Shown: positions 26,633-35,530, counted from the stretch's first letter. The stretch is DNA of 64,000 nucleotides from Gallispira sp964526435 (GCA_964526435.1 CAZGIC010000002.1:1-64000), one strand, 5' to 3'. The notes: generated from the sequence alone by a model not told the origin. Numbers and translations are program-made.

Positions 26633-27646
26633 ATGAAGCTAAAAAGTATTTTGGCATTGACTGTGGTTATGGGTGTCACTTTATTTGCAACATCCGTATA
26701 TGCAGCAACTACAAGTTATTATGTAGGAACACCTATTGATTTAAAGACAAATCAACCGGTTGAAGAATATGAAGTTGGTCAAATTGTTGCTCTTCCTGTA
26801 GATTTTGAGTCTGAGTCAGGATATATAACAGCAACAGGTATTTCTTTAAATTTTGATACTAATGTTTTAGAGTATGGTGCTGATTTAAGTGCAGTTACTA
26901 GTGATACAACTGTAACGGCAAATTTATTGAGTTTAGGTGTTCCAAAATATAATAGTAATTCATCTAAAGTTATGCTTGTAAATGGATTGTATACTAGTAA
27001 TATTTTAACAGGTAATACAGAGATAGGAATGATGAATGTACCTGATGAAGCTGACAGTGGAAAAGTAAAGATTCCTTGGGCAAATGCTACAGAAGTTGCA
27101 ACAAGTGATGCCCCTGAACTTTATATTATATTTACTGTAGTTGGTACAATAAGTTCAGATTCATTAAACGTAGAAATTGTTTCTGTAAATAATGAAGAGT
27201 GTAATATTGGTAATAATGCTGGAAATGTCCTAAATGTTAGCGGTGTAGTTGATAAGGCTAACGCATGTGACGGTGCTTTCCAGGTTGTATTTGATACTGA
27301 TGCATTAGCAGAAGTGACAAGTGATGATCTTGATGGTGCTACTGGTTACTATGTTCAGGGCGTTACAGCTACAATTAATGGAAAAGGTTATCCACTTGAA
27401 GCTTGTGTTCAAGATGGTTCAACAGTATATAAGTTCCCTGTAAGACTTACATCTGAGGCTGAAGAAGCTTCTGTTAATGTAACTATTACAGCAACAGTTA
27501 CAGATTATGCAGATGGTAGTGGCACTGAAAGAACTGTTGAATGGGGTACTGTTAATGTTGATATGAGTGGTACAGTTACTTCATATGCATCAGCAGATGC
27601 AAGTGTTACAGGTACTGTTGTTACAACAGATACTGTTGCTGAATGA
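26633..27646 (+). CDS. Secreted cohesin-like protein
   Basis: 337 aa. Signal peptide 1-24, then a cohesin-like module (~35-200) with GQIVALPVDF and ATGISLNFDTNVLEYG, and a second beta-rich module (~205-325). There is no dockerin, SLH or sortase signal, so its attachment to the cell is unexplained. The gene starts 27 bases after the cohesin-dockerin gene and shares its transcript. Divergence from classical cohesins makes binding activity uncertain. Confidence 0.7.
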   Translation: MKLKSILALTVVMGVTLFATSVYAATTSYYVGTPIDLKTNQPVEEYEVGQIVALPVDFESESGYITATGISLNFDTNVLEYGADLSAVTSDTTVTANLLSLGVPKYNSNSSKVMLVNGLYTSNILTGNTEIGMMNVPDEADSGKVKIPWANATEVATSDAPELYIIFTVVGTISSDSLNVEIVSVNNEECNIGNNAGNVLNVSGVVDKANACDGAFQVVFDTDALAEVTSDDLDGATGYYVQGVTATINGKGYPLEACVQDGSTVYKFPVRLTSEAEEASVNVTITATVTDYADGSGTERTVEWGTVNVDMSGTVTSYASADASVTGTVVTTDTVAE

Positions 27647-27670
27647 TAATTATTAAGGAGGAGATTTAAT

Positions 27671-27835
27671 ATGAAAAAGTATAATACCCCAGAAGTTAAA
27701 ATCGCTGTCCTTAATAATGAGGACATACTTATGATAAGTGCTGTTGGCGTTAACTTAAACAAATTTGATAGTAGCAGTAAGTATACAAGTATTGAAATCG
27801 AAACTAAAAATAAATATTCCGGTGTTAATTTTTAA
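27671..27835 (+). CDS. 54-residue peptide of unknown function
   Basis: ATG at 27671 follows an AAGGAGGAG ribosome binding site by 9 bases, and the frame ends at TAA 27833-27835. The peptide starts MKKYNTPEVKIAVLNNEDIL, has no signal peptide or cysteine, and ends NKYSGVNF. Short MKKY.xPE.. peptides with a NEDI-type motif occur in Clostridia, some as precursor-like peptides. No modifying enzyme is nearby. Its tight link to the cohesin genes (24 bases) suggests co-expression. Confidence 0.7.
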   Translation: MKKYNTPEVKIAVLNNEDILMISAVGVNLNKFDSSSKYTSIEIETKNKYSGVNF

Positions 27836-27906
27836 TTTATTTTTTTGTTTTGGTTCTTTGTCAACTGATGTGGTTATACTCGATTGACATTAAAAGCTAA
27901 AATTTT

Positions 27907-27943
27907 GAGTGCATATTCTTTAATCAGAATATGCACTCTTTTT
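27907..27943 (+). terminator. Terminator of the cohesin operon
   Basis: 13-bp perfect stem (27907-27919 with 27926-27938), 6-base loop, T run. Confidence 0.9.
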
Positions 27944-28034
27944 ATCTAAAGAAATAAGATGGCACATAATTAAAATTCTATTTCTGAAGTGATAAAAGCT
28001 CCTATATAGTAGACTGGCTAAGGATTATTTATTA

Positions 28035-28631
28035 TTACTCCACTTCTATTGTTACAGTATCTTCAGGTACCTCATCAGGTGATATTCCTTCAATTGTAAC
28101 AAAGGGAACGTTCATTTCACTTGTTATAGTTATGTTACCTATAGTTTCTGTTTTTGTAGTGACTTCTGTATCTTCTGTAGTTGATTCTGTGGAAGTTTCT
28201 GAAAGGGTTTCGGAATTATCTTCACTGTTTATATATGCTGTTTTGCTTTCTGCATCCCAGTCAACTTCTGCATTTACTGCTTCCCCTACTGCTCTCAATG
28301 GTAACATAAATCTGCTGTCTATTATCTGCTGAGGTACATCGGGAGTTATTGTTGTGTCATTAACAGTAAATGTGCTTTCACCGTTTGTAAGAGTGATTAC
28401 TGTGTCATTATTTGTAAGTGTCGCCGTCTTTGTATCATTATCCCACTCCACGTCATAGCCCATATATTCAAATACTCCTCTTACAGGCACGAGAGTACGT
28501 CCGTCAACTATTATACCGCTGTCTGCTACCAGGTTACCGTTTGAATATACTGTTACACTGTCCCCTTCTGCTCCCATAGCAGGTACAGCAAACATAATTA
28601 AAGTTACAGCTGATATTATAAATCTTTTCAT
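28035..28631 (-). CDS. Secreted stalk-domain (copper amine oxidase N-terminal-like) protein
   Basis: 198 aa. Signal peptide 1-20 (ending AMGA). Residues ~28-138 form a complete stalk domain with paired motifs VPVRGVFEYMGYDVEWD and LPLRAVGEAVNAEVDWD. A Ser/Thr/Glu linker and a short hydrophilic tail follow. It is the same domain type as the truncated protein at 1-807. With no other domain, it may be a wall-binding or assembly component. It is divergent from the antitoxin-like gene. Confidence 0.85.
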   Translation of the reverse strand: MKRFIISAVTLIMFAVPAMGAEGDSVTVYSNGNLVADSGIIVDGRTLVPVRGVFEYMGYDVEWDNDTKTATLTNNDTVITLTNGESTFTVNDTTITPDVPQQIIDSRFMLPLRAVGEAVNAEVDWDAESKTAYINSEDNSETLSETSTESTTEDTEVTTKTETIGNITITSEMNVPFVTIEGISPDEVPEDTVTIEVE

Positions 28632-28771
28632 TTGATTGCCTCCGTAAAATTTTAATTACACTTTTATTATAATTATACTAAATTGTCAGCAGATTGTAAA
28701 TGTCATTACAAGGAAATTAAAAAAGATCAAATTTTATTTACAGAATTTAATAACAAGGTTATATTAAGCAC

Positions 28772-28800
28772 TTGATATTAGATGTGGGATATAATATAAT
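28772..28800 (+). promoter_or_regulatory. Promoter for the antitoxin-like gene
   Basis: TTGATA (28772-28777), 17-base spacer, TATAAT (28795-28800), 20 bases before the ATG. Confidence 0.65.
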
Positions 28801-28819
28801 AATAGTGAGGTGATGTAAT

Positions 28820-29059
28820 ATGTCAAACAGAGAGATAGCTATAAATATAATTAATGAAATTCCGGAATATAAGTTAAGTTATGTTATTGATATTTTAAAG
28901 GGTATTAAGAACTTGATTGTTGAGGAAGTTGAACCTGATGAATGGGATTTAAAGATGATTGCCGAAGCTGAAGCTGAAAATGACGGTACAACATATTCTC
29001 TTGAAGAAGTATTAGAGGAATGTGGGTTGAAATATGAAAAAATAATCTGTATAGATTAA
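28820..29059 (+). CDS. Orphan antitoxin-like small protein
   Basis: 79 aa. The layout (helical N-terminus EIAINIINEIPEYKLSYVIDILKGI, then acidic DEWDLKMIAEAEAENDGTTYSLEEVLEECGL) is typical of small type II antitoxins in Clostridia. The expected RelE/ParE-type toxin gene, which normally overlaps the end, is absent: the only nearby ATG frame stops after three codons. It may be a remnant of a lost toxin-antitoxin pair. GAGGTG precedes the ATG, and a strong terminator follows. Confidence 0.6.
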   Translation: MSNREIAINIINEIPEYKLSYVIDILKGIKNLIVEEVEPDEWDLKMIAEAEAENDGTTYSLEEVLEECGLKYEKIICID

Positions 29060-29081
29060 GAATAAATAACGAATAAATTAT

Positions 29082-29127
29082 AAAATAACCGTATTTATTT
29101 AATTGAAATAAATACGGTTATTTTTTT
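29082..29127 (+). terminator. Terminator of the antitoxin-like gene
   Basis: 19-bp perfect stem (29082-29100 with 29106-29124), 5-base loop, T tail. The symmetric A and T tracts would allow function on both strands. Confidence 0.9.
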
Positions 29128-29169
29128 AAATTACAGGTTTAGATATATGATAATCGGCCTATAATTTAA

Positions 29170-29221
29170 AAAAGGAAAAGATATTAATATATGACAATTA
29201 AAAGGAAAAGGTTTAATATAT
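29170..29221 (+). repeat. 30-bp-period imperfect direct repeat
   Basis: AAAAGGAAAAG at 29170-29180 and again at 29200-29210, each followed by a similar TTAATATAT segment. It lies upstream of the sucrose operon and its function is unknown. Confidence 0.6.
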
Positions 29222-29224
29222 TTA

Positions 29225-29238
29225 TGTAATCGTTCCCG
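29225..29238 (+). promoter_or_regulatory. LacI/GalR-family operator (cre-like), distal copy
   Basis: TGTAATCGTTCCCG matches the CcpA cre consensus TGWAANCGNTNWCA at 12 of 14 positions. It shares the core ATCGTTCYC, inverted, with the copy at 29357-29370. The pair could bind CcpA or a sucrose-specific LacI repressor. No LacI gene adjoins the operon. Confidence 0.5.
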
Positions 29239-29356
29239 TTAATTTTATAAATAGAAGATTGTTTTTGTGTGTAAGTTTAACAATAAAATTGCTTTAAATT
29301 TGTGTAAAATATCAATTTACAACAAAATAAATAGGAGTTATAATTTAATCAGAAAG

Positions 29357-29370
29357 TGAGAACGATACCA
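29357..29370 (+). promoter_or_regulatory. LacI/GalR-family operator (cre-like), proximal copy
   Basis: TGAGAACGATACCA matches the cre consensus at 12 of 14 positions and lies 22 bases before the ATG of the PTS gene, where a bound repressor would block transcription. Confidence 0.5.
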
Positions 29371-29392
29371 CATAATTAAAGGAGGTTTTTTT

Positions 29393-31261
29393 ATGGATTA
29401 CAAACAATCAGCTAAAAAGGTTATTGAAGGCTTAGGCGGAAAAGATAATATTGTTTCTGCTGCCCACTGTGCTACAAGATTGAGGCTTGTTATCGGTGAC
29501 AATGACAAATGCAACAAAGAGTTTATTGAAAATATCGACGGCGTCAAGGGTGTTTTCTTTGCATCAGGTCAGCTCCAGGTTATATTCGGCACAGGGGTTG
29601 TAAACAAGGTGTATGAGGAATTTATAAAAGAAGCCGGCATAAGCGAAGCAACCAAAGAAGAAGTAAAGCAGGCAGCCAATGCAAAAACAAATGTGTTTAA
29701 GAGAATTATAAAAGCTTTAGGTGATGTATTTGTACCTATTATACCTGCAATAGTGGCAAGCGGTCTTTTAATGGGAATTTTGGAGGGTTTGTGCAATGCC
29801 TTTCCCGAAATGGCAAATTCAGGCACATATCAGATAATTCATCTGTTTTCAAATGCGGCTTTTACATTTCTTCCAATTTTAATTGGTATGAGTGCAGCTC
29901 AGGTATTTGGCGGAAACAGATTTCTGGGTGCAGTTATCGGTATGATTATGATACATACGGATCTTATGAATGCGTGGAGTGTTGCAGGTGCGGATCCTTC
30001 AAGTATTCCTCAGGCATCAGTCTGGTTTGGTATATATTCAATCAAACTGGTAGGTTATCAGGGGCATGTTATTCCTGTTGTTATAGCAGTTTGGTTTATG
30101 TCTAATCTTGAAAAAAGACTGCATAAAATTGTTCCTGAAATGATTGATCTGTTTGTTACGCCTCTTGTAACTGTTCTTGTTACAGGTTATTTTACACTTA
30201 CAATTTTTGGTCCTGTATTTTCACTTATTGAAAATTATGTTTTAAGCGGTGTACAGTATCTTATATCAATACCTTTAGGTATAGGCTCATTTATTGTGGG
30301 TGCTGTGTATGCTCCTACAGTTGTGGCAGGTGTGCATCATATGTACAATGCAATAGAAGCAGGTATGATAAGTGCTACAGGTGCAAATATATGGATGCCA
30401 ATTGCAACTTCAGCAAATGTGGCACAAGGTGCCGCAGCTCTTGCCCTTGCCTTAAAGACTAGAAACAGAAAAGTTAAGTCAATGGCTCTGCCTGCATCTC
30501 TTTCAGCATTTTTAGGTATTACGGAACCGGCTATATTTGGTGTTAATCTTAGATTTTTCAAACCTTTTATTGCAGGCTGTATAGGCGGTGCCTTTGGTGC
30601 CCTTGCTGCATCTGTATTAAATGTAAGTGCTACTGCCTATGGTATTACAGGTGTATTCGGATTGCTTATTACAACTCATTGCATAGTTCAGTACATTATA
30701 GTTATGGCTGTTGCCTTTGCCGTTGCTTTTGTGGTATCATGGATATTGTTTAAAGATGAAAAAGAAGAAACACCGGCTCAGACAGAAACAGTAACTGAGT
30801 TTACTCCTGAACATGGTACGGTTTATTCTCCTTTAAAAGGTGAAGCTATATCTTTAAAGGACGTTAATGATGAAACATTTGCAGGTGAAGTCCTTGGACA
30901 GGGAATAGCTGTTATACCTGAAAATGGTGTTGTTGTTTCTCCTGTAAAGGGAAAGGTTGAAACTCTTTTTGATACCAGGCATGCAATAGGCATAACATCA
31001 GATGACGGTACGGAACTTCTTATACACATTGGTATAAATACAGTTGAACTGGGCGGAAAATATTATACTGCCTTTGTAAGTGAAGGCGATGAAATCAGTG
31101 TGGGACAAAAACTTATTGAATTTGATATGGATGAAATCAAAAAAGCAGGTTATGATATAACCACTCCCGTAATTGTGACAAACTCATTTGATTATGAAAG
31201 TGTTACACCTGAAAAAACGGGAAAGGTTGACTTTGGAGAAAAAATATTGACTGTAAGGTGA
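29393..31261 (+). CDS. Sucrose-type PTS transporter EIIBCA
   Basis: 622-aa membrane permease that takes up and phosphorylates a sugar. Domain IIB is N-terminal with the phosphorylated Cys26 in AAHCATRLR. The IIC membrane domain (~100-460) has about ten segments and the ITEPAIFGVNLR motif. The C-terminal IIA (glucose type, ~475-620) has its active His in LLIHIGINTV. A neighbouring GH32 sucrose-6-phosphate hydrolase and fructokinase make sucrose the likely substrate. It is the first gene of a five-gene operon, led by AAAGGAGG. Confidence 0.93.
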   Translation: MDYKQSAKKVIEGLGGKDNIVSAAHCATRLRLVIGDNDKCNKEFIENIDGVKGVFFASGQLQVIFGTGVVNKVYEEFIKEAGISEATKEEVKQAANAKTNVFKRIIKALGDVFVPIIPAIVASGLLMGILEGLCNAFPEMANSGTYQIIHLFSNAAFTFLPILIGMSAAQVFGGNRFLGAVIGMIMIHTDLMNAWSVAGADPSSIPQASVWFGIYSIKLVGYQGHVIPVVIAVWFMSNLEKRLHKIVPEMIDLFVTPLVTVLVTGYFTLTIFGPVFSLIENYVLSGVQYLISIPLGIGSFIVGAVYAPTVVAGVHHMYNAIEAGMISATGANIWMPIATSANVAQGAAALALALKTRNRKVKSMALPASLSAFLGITEPAIFGVNLRFFKPFIAGCIGGAFGALAASVLNVSATAYGITGVFGLLITTHCIVQYIIVMAVAFAVAFVVSWILFKDEKEETPAQTETVTEFTPEHGTVYSPLKGEAISLKDVNDETFAGEVLGQGIAVIPENGVVVSPVKGKVETLFDTRHAIGITSDDGTELLIHIGINTVELGGKYYTAFVSEGDEISVGQKLIEFDMDEIKKAGYDITTPVIVTNSFDYESVTPEKTGKVDFGEKILTVR

Positions 31262-31265
31262 TAAT

Positions 31266-32657
31266 ATGAATAAAGAAACTATATTAAACTTAGTTAAGGA
31301 AGCTGAGAAGAATATAGATAAAGTAAATAAGGACAGTTACAGACAGTGTTTTCATTTAATGCCTCCCGTAGGCTGGCTTAATGACCCTAATGGATTATGT
31401 CAGCTTAAAGGAGAATACAATGTGTTTTTTCAGTATTCTCCTTTAAGCCCTGAGGGCAGCAGAGGCAGGTTCTGGGGATGGTATAAAAGCCGTGACCTTA
31501 TCAGCTGGAGTTATGAGGGTGTGCCTTTTGTAACAGATACAGAGTGGGACAGAGATGGTGTGTATTCTGGTTCAGCTCTTGCAGAAGATAATAAAATCAA
31601 TATTTTTTATACAGGCAATGTTAAGCACAAGGGCGAATATGACTACATAAACGCCGGAAGAGAGTCAAATACTATATATGCATCTCCTTATACAGGAGAA
31701 AAACACATTATATTTACAAACAAGGATTATCCTGAAAACTATACACAGCATATAAGAGATCCAAAAGTCTGGAAAGAAAATAATAAGTATTATATGGTTT
31801 TAGGCGGAAGAAAAAAAGGTGATAAGGGTGCAGTGATTTTATATGTTTCTGACAATATAAAAAAGGGCTGGCATTTTCTTAAAGAAATAACTACAGAAAA
31901 TAAATTCGGTTACATGTGGGAATGCCCTGACATATTTAAGCTTGGTAATCAGTATTTTCTTTCTGTTTCACCACAGGGACTGGAACAGGAAGGTTATAAA
32001 TATCAGAATATATATCAGAGCGGATATTTTTCAGTTGACGGTGACTACAAATCAGACTGTGATTTAATAAACTTTACGGAATGGGATATGGGTTTTGATT
32101 TTTATGCCCCTCAGACTTTTGCTGATGAACAGGGCAGAAGAATATTAATTGGCTGGGTGGGTATGCCTGATGCAGAATATACAAACCCTACCCTTGAAAA
32201 GGGCTGGCAGAATTGTCTTACAGTACCGAGAGTCCTTGAATACAAAAGGGGCAGAATTTATCAGACTCCCGTACCTGAAATTAACAAACTCAGAAAAGAT
32301 GAGGTTACTCTTAATTCAGGAGATAAAGTATCGGCAAAAATATGTGATATAATTGCTGAAAATATTAATTCCAATAATTTTGAGGCAAATATTAAAGATG
32401 TCCTTCGTGTTGAATACAGCAATAATTTATTTAAAATCATTCTTAATCAATACGGCAGAAATGAAAGAGGTCTTATTATTTCTGCTCTTGACAAAGTAAG
32501 AATACTTGTTGACAGTTCAGTTGCAGAAATATATATAAATGAAGGAGAATATGTTTTTACAACAATGTATTACCCGGAAAATGATTTCATAAGTATCAGC
32601 TGTCCAGACAGCAAAATAAAACTTTGGTATATGGATAAAATGGAGGTCGGATATTAA
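31266..32657 (+). CDS. scrB: Sucrose-6-phosphate hydrolase (GH32)
   Basis: 463 aa. It has the GH32 signature WLNDPNG with the nucleophile Asp near residue 40, the central RDPKVW with the transition-state Asp, and WECPDIF with the acid-base Glu. The C-terminal beta-sandwich is shorter than in some invertases. It has no signal peptide, so it acts in the cytoplasm on sucrose-6-phosphate made by the preceding EII, giving glucose-6-phosphate and fructose. It starts 4 bases after the EII gene and touches the fructokinase gene at its last base. Confidence 0.93.
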   Translation: MNKETILNLVKEAEKNIDKVNKDSYRQCFHLMPPVGWLNDPNGLCQLKGEYNVFFQYSPLSPEGSRGRFWGWYKSRDLISWSYEGVPFVTDTEWDRDGVYSGSALAEDNKINIFYTGNVKHKGEYDYINAGRESNTIYASPYTGEKHIIFTNKDYPENYTQHIRDPKVWKENNKYYMVLGGRKKGDKGAVILYVSDNIKKGWHFLKEITTENKFGYMWECPDIFKLGNQYFLSVSPQGLEQEGYKYQNIYQSGYFSVDGDYKSDCDLINFTEWDMGFDFYAPQTFADEQGRRILIGWVGMPDAEYTNPTLEKGWQNCLTVPRVLEYKRGRIYQTPVPEINKLRKDEVTLNSGDKVSAKICDIIAENINSNNFEANIKDVLRVEYSNNLFKIILNQYGRNERGLIISALDKVRILVDSSVAEIYINEGEYVFTTMYYPENDFISISCPDSKIKLWYMDKMEVGY

Positions 32658-33616
32658 TGAAAAAGCTTATGGCAATAGGAGAAGCTCTTATAGATTTTAT
32701 ACCGGGCGAAAAATCAAAACCTATTAAAAATGTATCTGCTTTTTATCCCAATGTGGGAGGTGCTCCTGCTAATGTATGCGGTGCATTTACAAAGCTTGGG
32801 GGAAAATCTGAAATGATCACTCAGCTTGGAAATGATCCCTTTGGAGATAAAATTATAGATGAATTTGAAAAATACGGTATAGGTCACAAATATGTGTTAA
32901 GAACAGACAAGGCTAATACCTCTCTTGCTTTTGTTGCTCTTAATGAAAAGGGAAACAGAGAATTTTCATTTTACAGAAATCCAGGTGCGGATATGCTTCT
33001 TTCACCTGAAAGCATTAAAGAAGAATGGTTTGATGATGGCTATTGTCTGCATTTCTGCTCCGTATCTCTGGGAGATTTCCCTATGAAAGAAGCACACAAA
33101 AAGGCTGTAGAAATTGCTCTTGAAAAAAATATGATTGTAAGCTTCGATCCCAATATAAGACTTCCTTTATGGAAAGACAAAAACAAGCTGAGAGAAACAG
33201 TACTTGAATTTATGCCTATGGCTCATATTGTTAAAATATCAGATGAAGAAATTGAGTTTATTACAGGCAAAAAAAATGTATCAGAAGCAAAGGACATATT
33301 GTTCAGAGGAAATACAAAAATAGTGCTGTTTACAAAAGGTGCCCAGGGTGCCGAATTTTACAGAATAAATGATAAGGGATATTCTGCCTGTGAAGATGTT
33401 GTGGCTGTTGATACTACAGGGGCAGGTGATGCTTTTATTGGCTCATTTTTATATAAATTATACGAAAGCGGCATAATGGCAGAAAATCTTAATGAAATTC
33501 CCTATGATTTTTTGTTAAATGCTCTTGATTTTTCTAACAGATTTTGCACAATAAGTATAACAAGGAAAGGAGCAATTGCTTCTTATCCGGATAATTTTAA
33601 GGAGGAATTGAAATGA
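32657..33616 (+). CDS. scrK: Fructokinase (PfkB/ribokinase family)
   Basis: 319 aa. N-terminal GEALIDFIPG and GGAPANVCGAFTKLGG identify a PfkB-family sugar kinase, and DTTGAGDAFIGSF near residue 255 holds the catalytic Asp. In this operon the substrate should be the fructose freed by sucrose-6-phosphate hydrolase. The start overlaps the stop of scrB by one base, and the end overlaps the start of the HPr gene by 4 bases, so all three are translationally coupled. Confidence 0.92.
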   Translation: MKKLMAIGEALIDFIPGEKSKPIKNVSAFYPNVGGAPANVCGAFTKLGGKSEMITQLGNDPFGDKIIDEFEKYGIGHKYVLRTDKANTSLAFVALNEKGNREFSFYRNPGADMLLSPESIKEEWFDDGYCLHFCSVSLGDFPMKEAHKKAVEIALEKNMIVSFDPNIRLPLWKDKNKLRETVLEFMPMAHIVKISDEEIEFITGKKNVSEAKDILFRGNTKIVLFTKGAQGAEFYRINDKGYSACEDVVAVDTTGAGDAFIGSFLYKLYESGIMAENLNEIPYDFLLNALDFSNRFCTISITRKGAIASYPDNFKEELK

Positions 33617-33870
33617 AAGTTATTGATTATGTAGTTACAGATCCCGTAGGTATTCACGCAAGACCTGCAGGTCAGCTTGCAAAAATTGCAAAAGAGGTTA
33701 CAAGCAAGGTGACAATTGAATTTGGAGATAAAAGTGCGGAAGCAGGCAGACTTTTGGCTGTAATGGGACTTGGTATAAAATCCGGGGACAAAATGACGGT
33801 TAAAATTGAAGGTGCAGACGAAGAAGAAGCTGCTGTAAAGCTGGAAGAGTTCTTAAAGAACAATTTATAA
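33613..33870 (+). CDS. ptsH: HPr phosphocarrier protein lacking Ser46
   Basis: 85 aa. The active-site GIHARPA places His15 where EI phosphorylates it. Aligned without gaps to Bacillus HPr, the site that is Ser46 there is Arg46 here (EAGRLLAVMGLGI against NLKSIMGVMSLGI). Ser46 is the target of HPr kinase and is needed for CcpA co-repression in Firmicutes. This HPr should therefore carry phosphate to EII but not signal catabolite repression. It is embedded in the sucrose operon, just before EI. Confidence 0.93.
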   Translation: MKVIDYVVTDPVGIHARPAGQLAKIAKEVTSKVTIEFGDKSAEAGRLLAVMGLGIKSGDKMTVKIEGADEEEAAVKLEEFLKNNL

Positions 33871-33883
33871 GGGGGTATCCATA

Positions 33884-35503
33884 ATGGGGGAATTTACAGG
33901 TAAAGCCATTGTAAGCGGTATTGCAATAGGCAGACTTATGTATTATTCAAAGGATGCACAACAGGTAAAAAGATATAAAATAACAGATGCTGAAGCTGAA
34001 AAGGAAAAATATGAAAAAGCAAAAAATAAGGCAATTGAACAGCTTAATCAGATTTATGAGAAAGCTTTAAAAGAAGTAGGAGAAGTAAATGCCTCTATAT
34101 TTGAAGTACATGCAATGATGCTTGAAGATGAGGACTATAATGATTCCATAAATAACATAATTGAAAACCAGTTTGTAAATGCAGAGTATGCTGTTGCATG
34201 CACCGCAGATAATTTTTCAAAAATGTTTGCTGAAATGGAAGATGATTATTTTAAAGCAAGGGCTGCCGATATTAAAGACATATCAGAAAGAGTTATTTCT
34301 GTACTGAAGGGAGGCGGAAGTACATCAGGACCTGATGAACCTGTTATTCTCATAGCTGAGGATCTTGCTCCAAGTGAAACGGTGCAGATGGATAAAAATA
34401 ATCTTTTGTCATTTGTAACAAGATTTGGTTCATCTAATTCACATACAGCTATTCTTGCAAGAAATATGGATATACCTGCTGTTATAGGTATTGATATAAA
34501 GGAAGAATGGGACGGGCTAAATGCTATAGTTGACGGATATAAGGGAAAACTTATTGTTGATCCCGATGAAGAAACACTTAATACTTATATGGAAAAGAAG
34601 CAAAAAGATATTGAAGCAAAAGAACTTCTTAAACAATTTAAGGATAAGGAAGATGTTACTTTGGACGGAAAGCATATTAAACTTTACTGCAACATAGGAA
34701 GTGTGTCTGATACGGCTGCTGTACTTAAAAATAATGCTCAGGGGATAGGACTTTTCAGAAGTGAGTTTTTATATTTGGAAAGCAATGATTATCCTTCAGA
34801 GGAAGTGCAGTTCCATGCATATAAAACTGTTGCTGAAAATATGGCAGGCAGAAAGGTTATTATAAGAACTCTTGATATAGGTGCTGATAAGAAAGCTGAT
34901 TATTTTGAACTTGATAAGGAAGATAACCCGGCTTTGGGATACAGGGCAATAAGAATATGTCTTGACAGACCTGAAGTATTTAAAACTCAGTTAAGAGCTC
35001 TTTTCAGGGCCAGTGCTTTTGGAAATATAGCAATAATGTATCCTATGATAATTTCTGTTAATGAGGTTTTAAAAATAAAGGAAATTGTTAATGAAGTTAA
35101 AACAGAGCTGAAGGAAAAAGGTGTTCCGTTTAATGATGATATTGAACAGGGTATTATGATTGAAACTCCCGCAGCTGCTATTATAAGTGATGAGCTGGCT
35201 AAGGAAGTAGACTTTTTCAGCATAGGCACAAATGATTTGACTCAGTATACTCTTGCTATTGACAGACAGAATGCAAAGCTTGAAAATATATGTGATACAC
35301 ATCATCCTGCTGTGTTAAAGCTTATTGAAACAGTTGTTAAAAATGCTCATAAAGAAGGTATATGGGCAGGAATATGTGGTGAGCTTGCATCAGATACTAC
35401 ACTTACAGAAAGATTTATTAAAATGGGTGTTGATGAACTTTCCGTTTCAGCATCAAAAGTTTTGGCTGTAAGAAAGAAAATAAGGGAAACAAATGCCTGT
35501 TAA
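33884..35503 (+). CDS. ptsI: Phosphoenolpyruvate-protein phosphotransferase (PTS enzyme I)
   Basis: 539 aa, slightly short of the usual ~570. It transfers phosphate from PEP to HPr. The phospho-His lies in GSSNSHTAILARNMDIPAV, and the PEP-binding barrel has GIGLFRSEFLY, IRTLDIGADK and SIGTNDLTQYTLAIDR. It follows HPr by 13 bases with a GGGGG-type ribosome binding site (33871-33875). Placing EI and HPr inside a sugar operon means the general PTS proteins, or a dedicated set, are induced by sucrose. Confidence 0.95.
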   Translation: MGEFTGKAIVSGIAIGRLMYYSKDAQQVKRYKITDAEAEKEKYEKAKNKAIEQLNQIYEKALKEVGEVNASIFEVHAMMLEDEDYNDSINNIIENQFVNAEYAVACTADNFSKMFAEMEDDYFKARAADIKDISERVISVLKGGGSTSGPDEPVILIAEDLAPSETVQMDKNNLLSFVTRFGSSNSHTAILARNMDIPAVIGIDIKEEWDGLNAIVDGYKGKLIVDPDEETLNTYMEKKQKDIEAKELLKQFKDKEDVTLDGKHIKLYCNIGSVSDTAAVLKNNAQGIGLFRSEFLYLESNDYPSEEVQFHAYKTVAENMAGRKVIIRTLDIGADKKADYFELDKEDNPALGYRAIRICLDRPEVFKTQLRALFRASAFGNIAIMYPMIISVNEVLKIKEIVNEVKTELKEKGVPFNDDIEQGIMIETPAAAIISDELAKEVDFFSIGTNDLTQYTLAIDRQNAKLENICDTHHPAVLKLIETVVKNAHKEGIWAGICGELASDTTLTERFIKMGVDELSVSASKVLAVRKKIRETNAC

Positions 35504-35530
35504 ATTGAAGATATATAATATTAAAAATAT

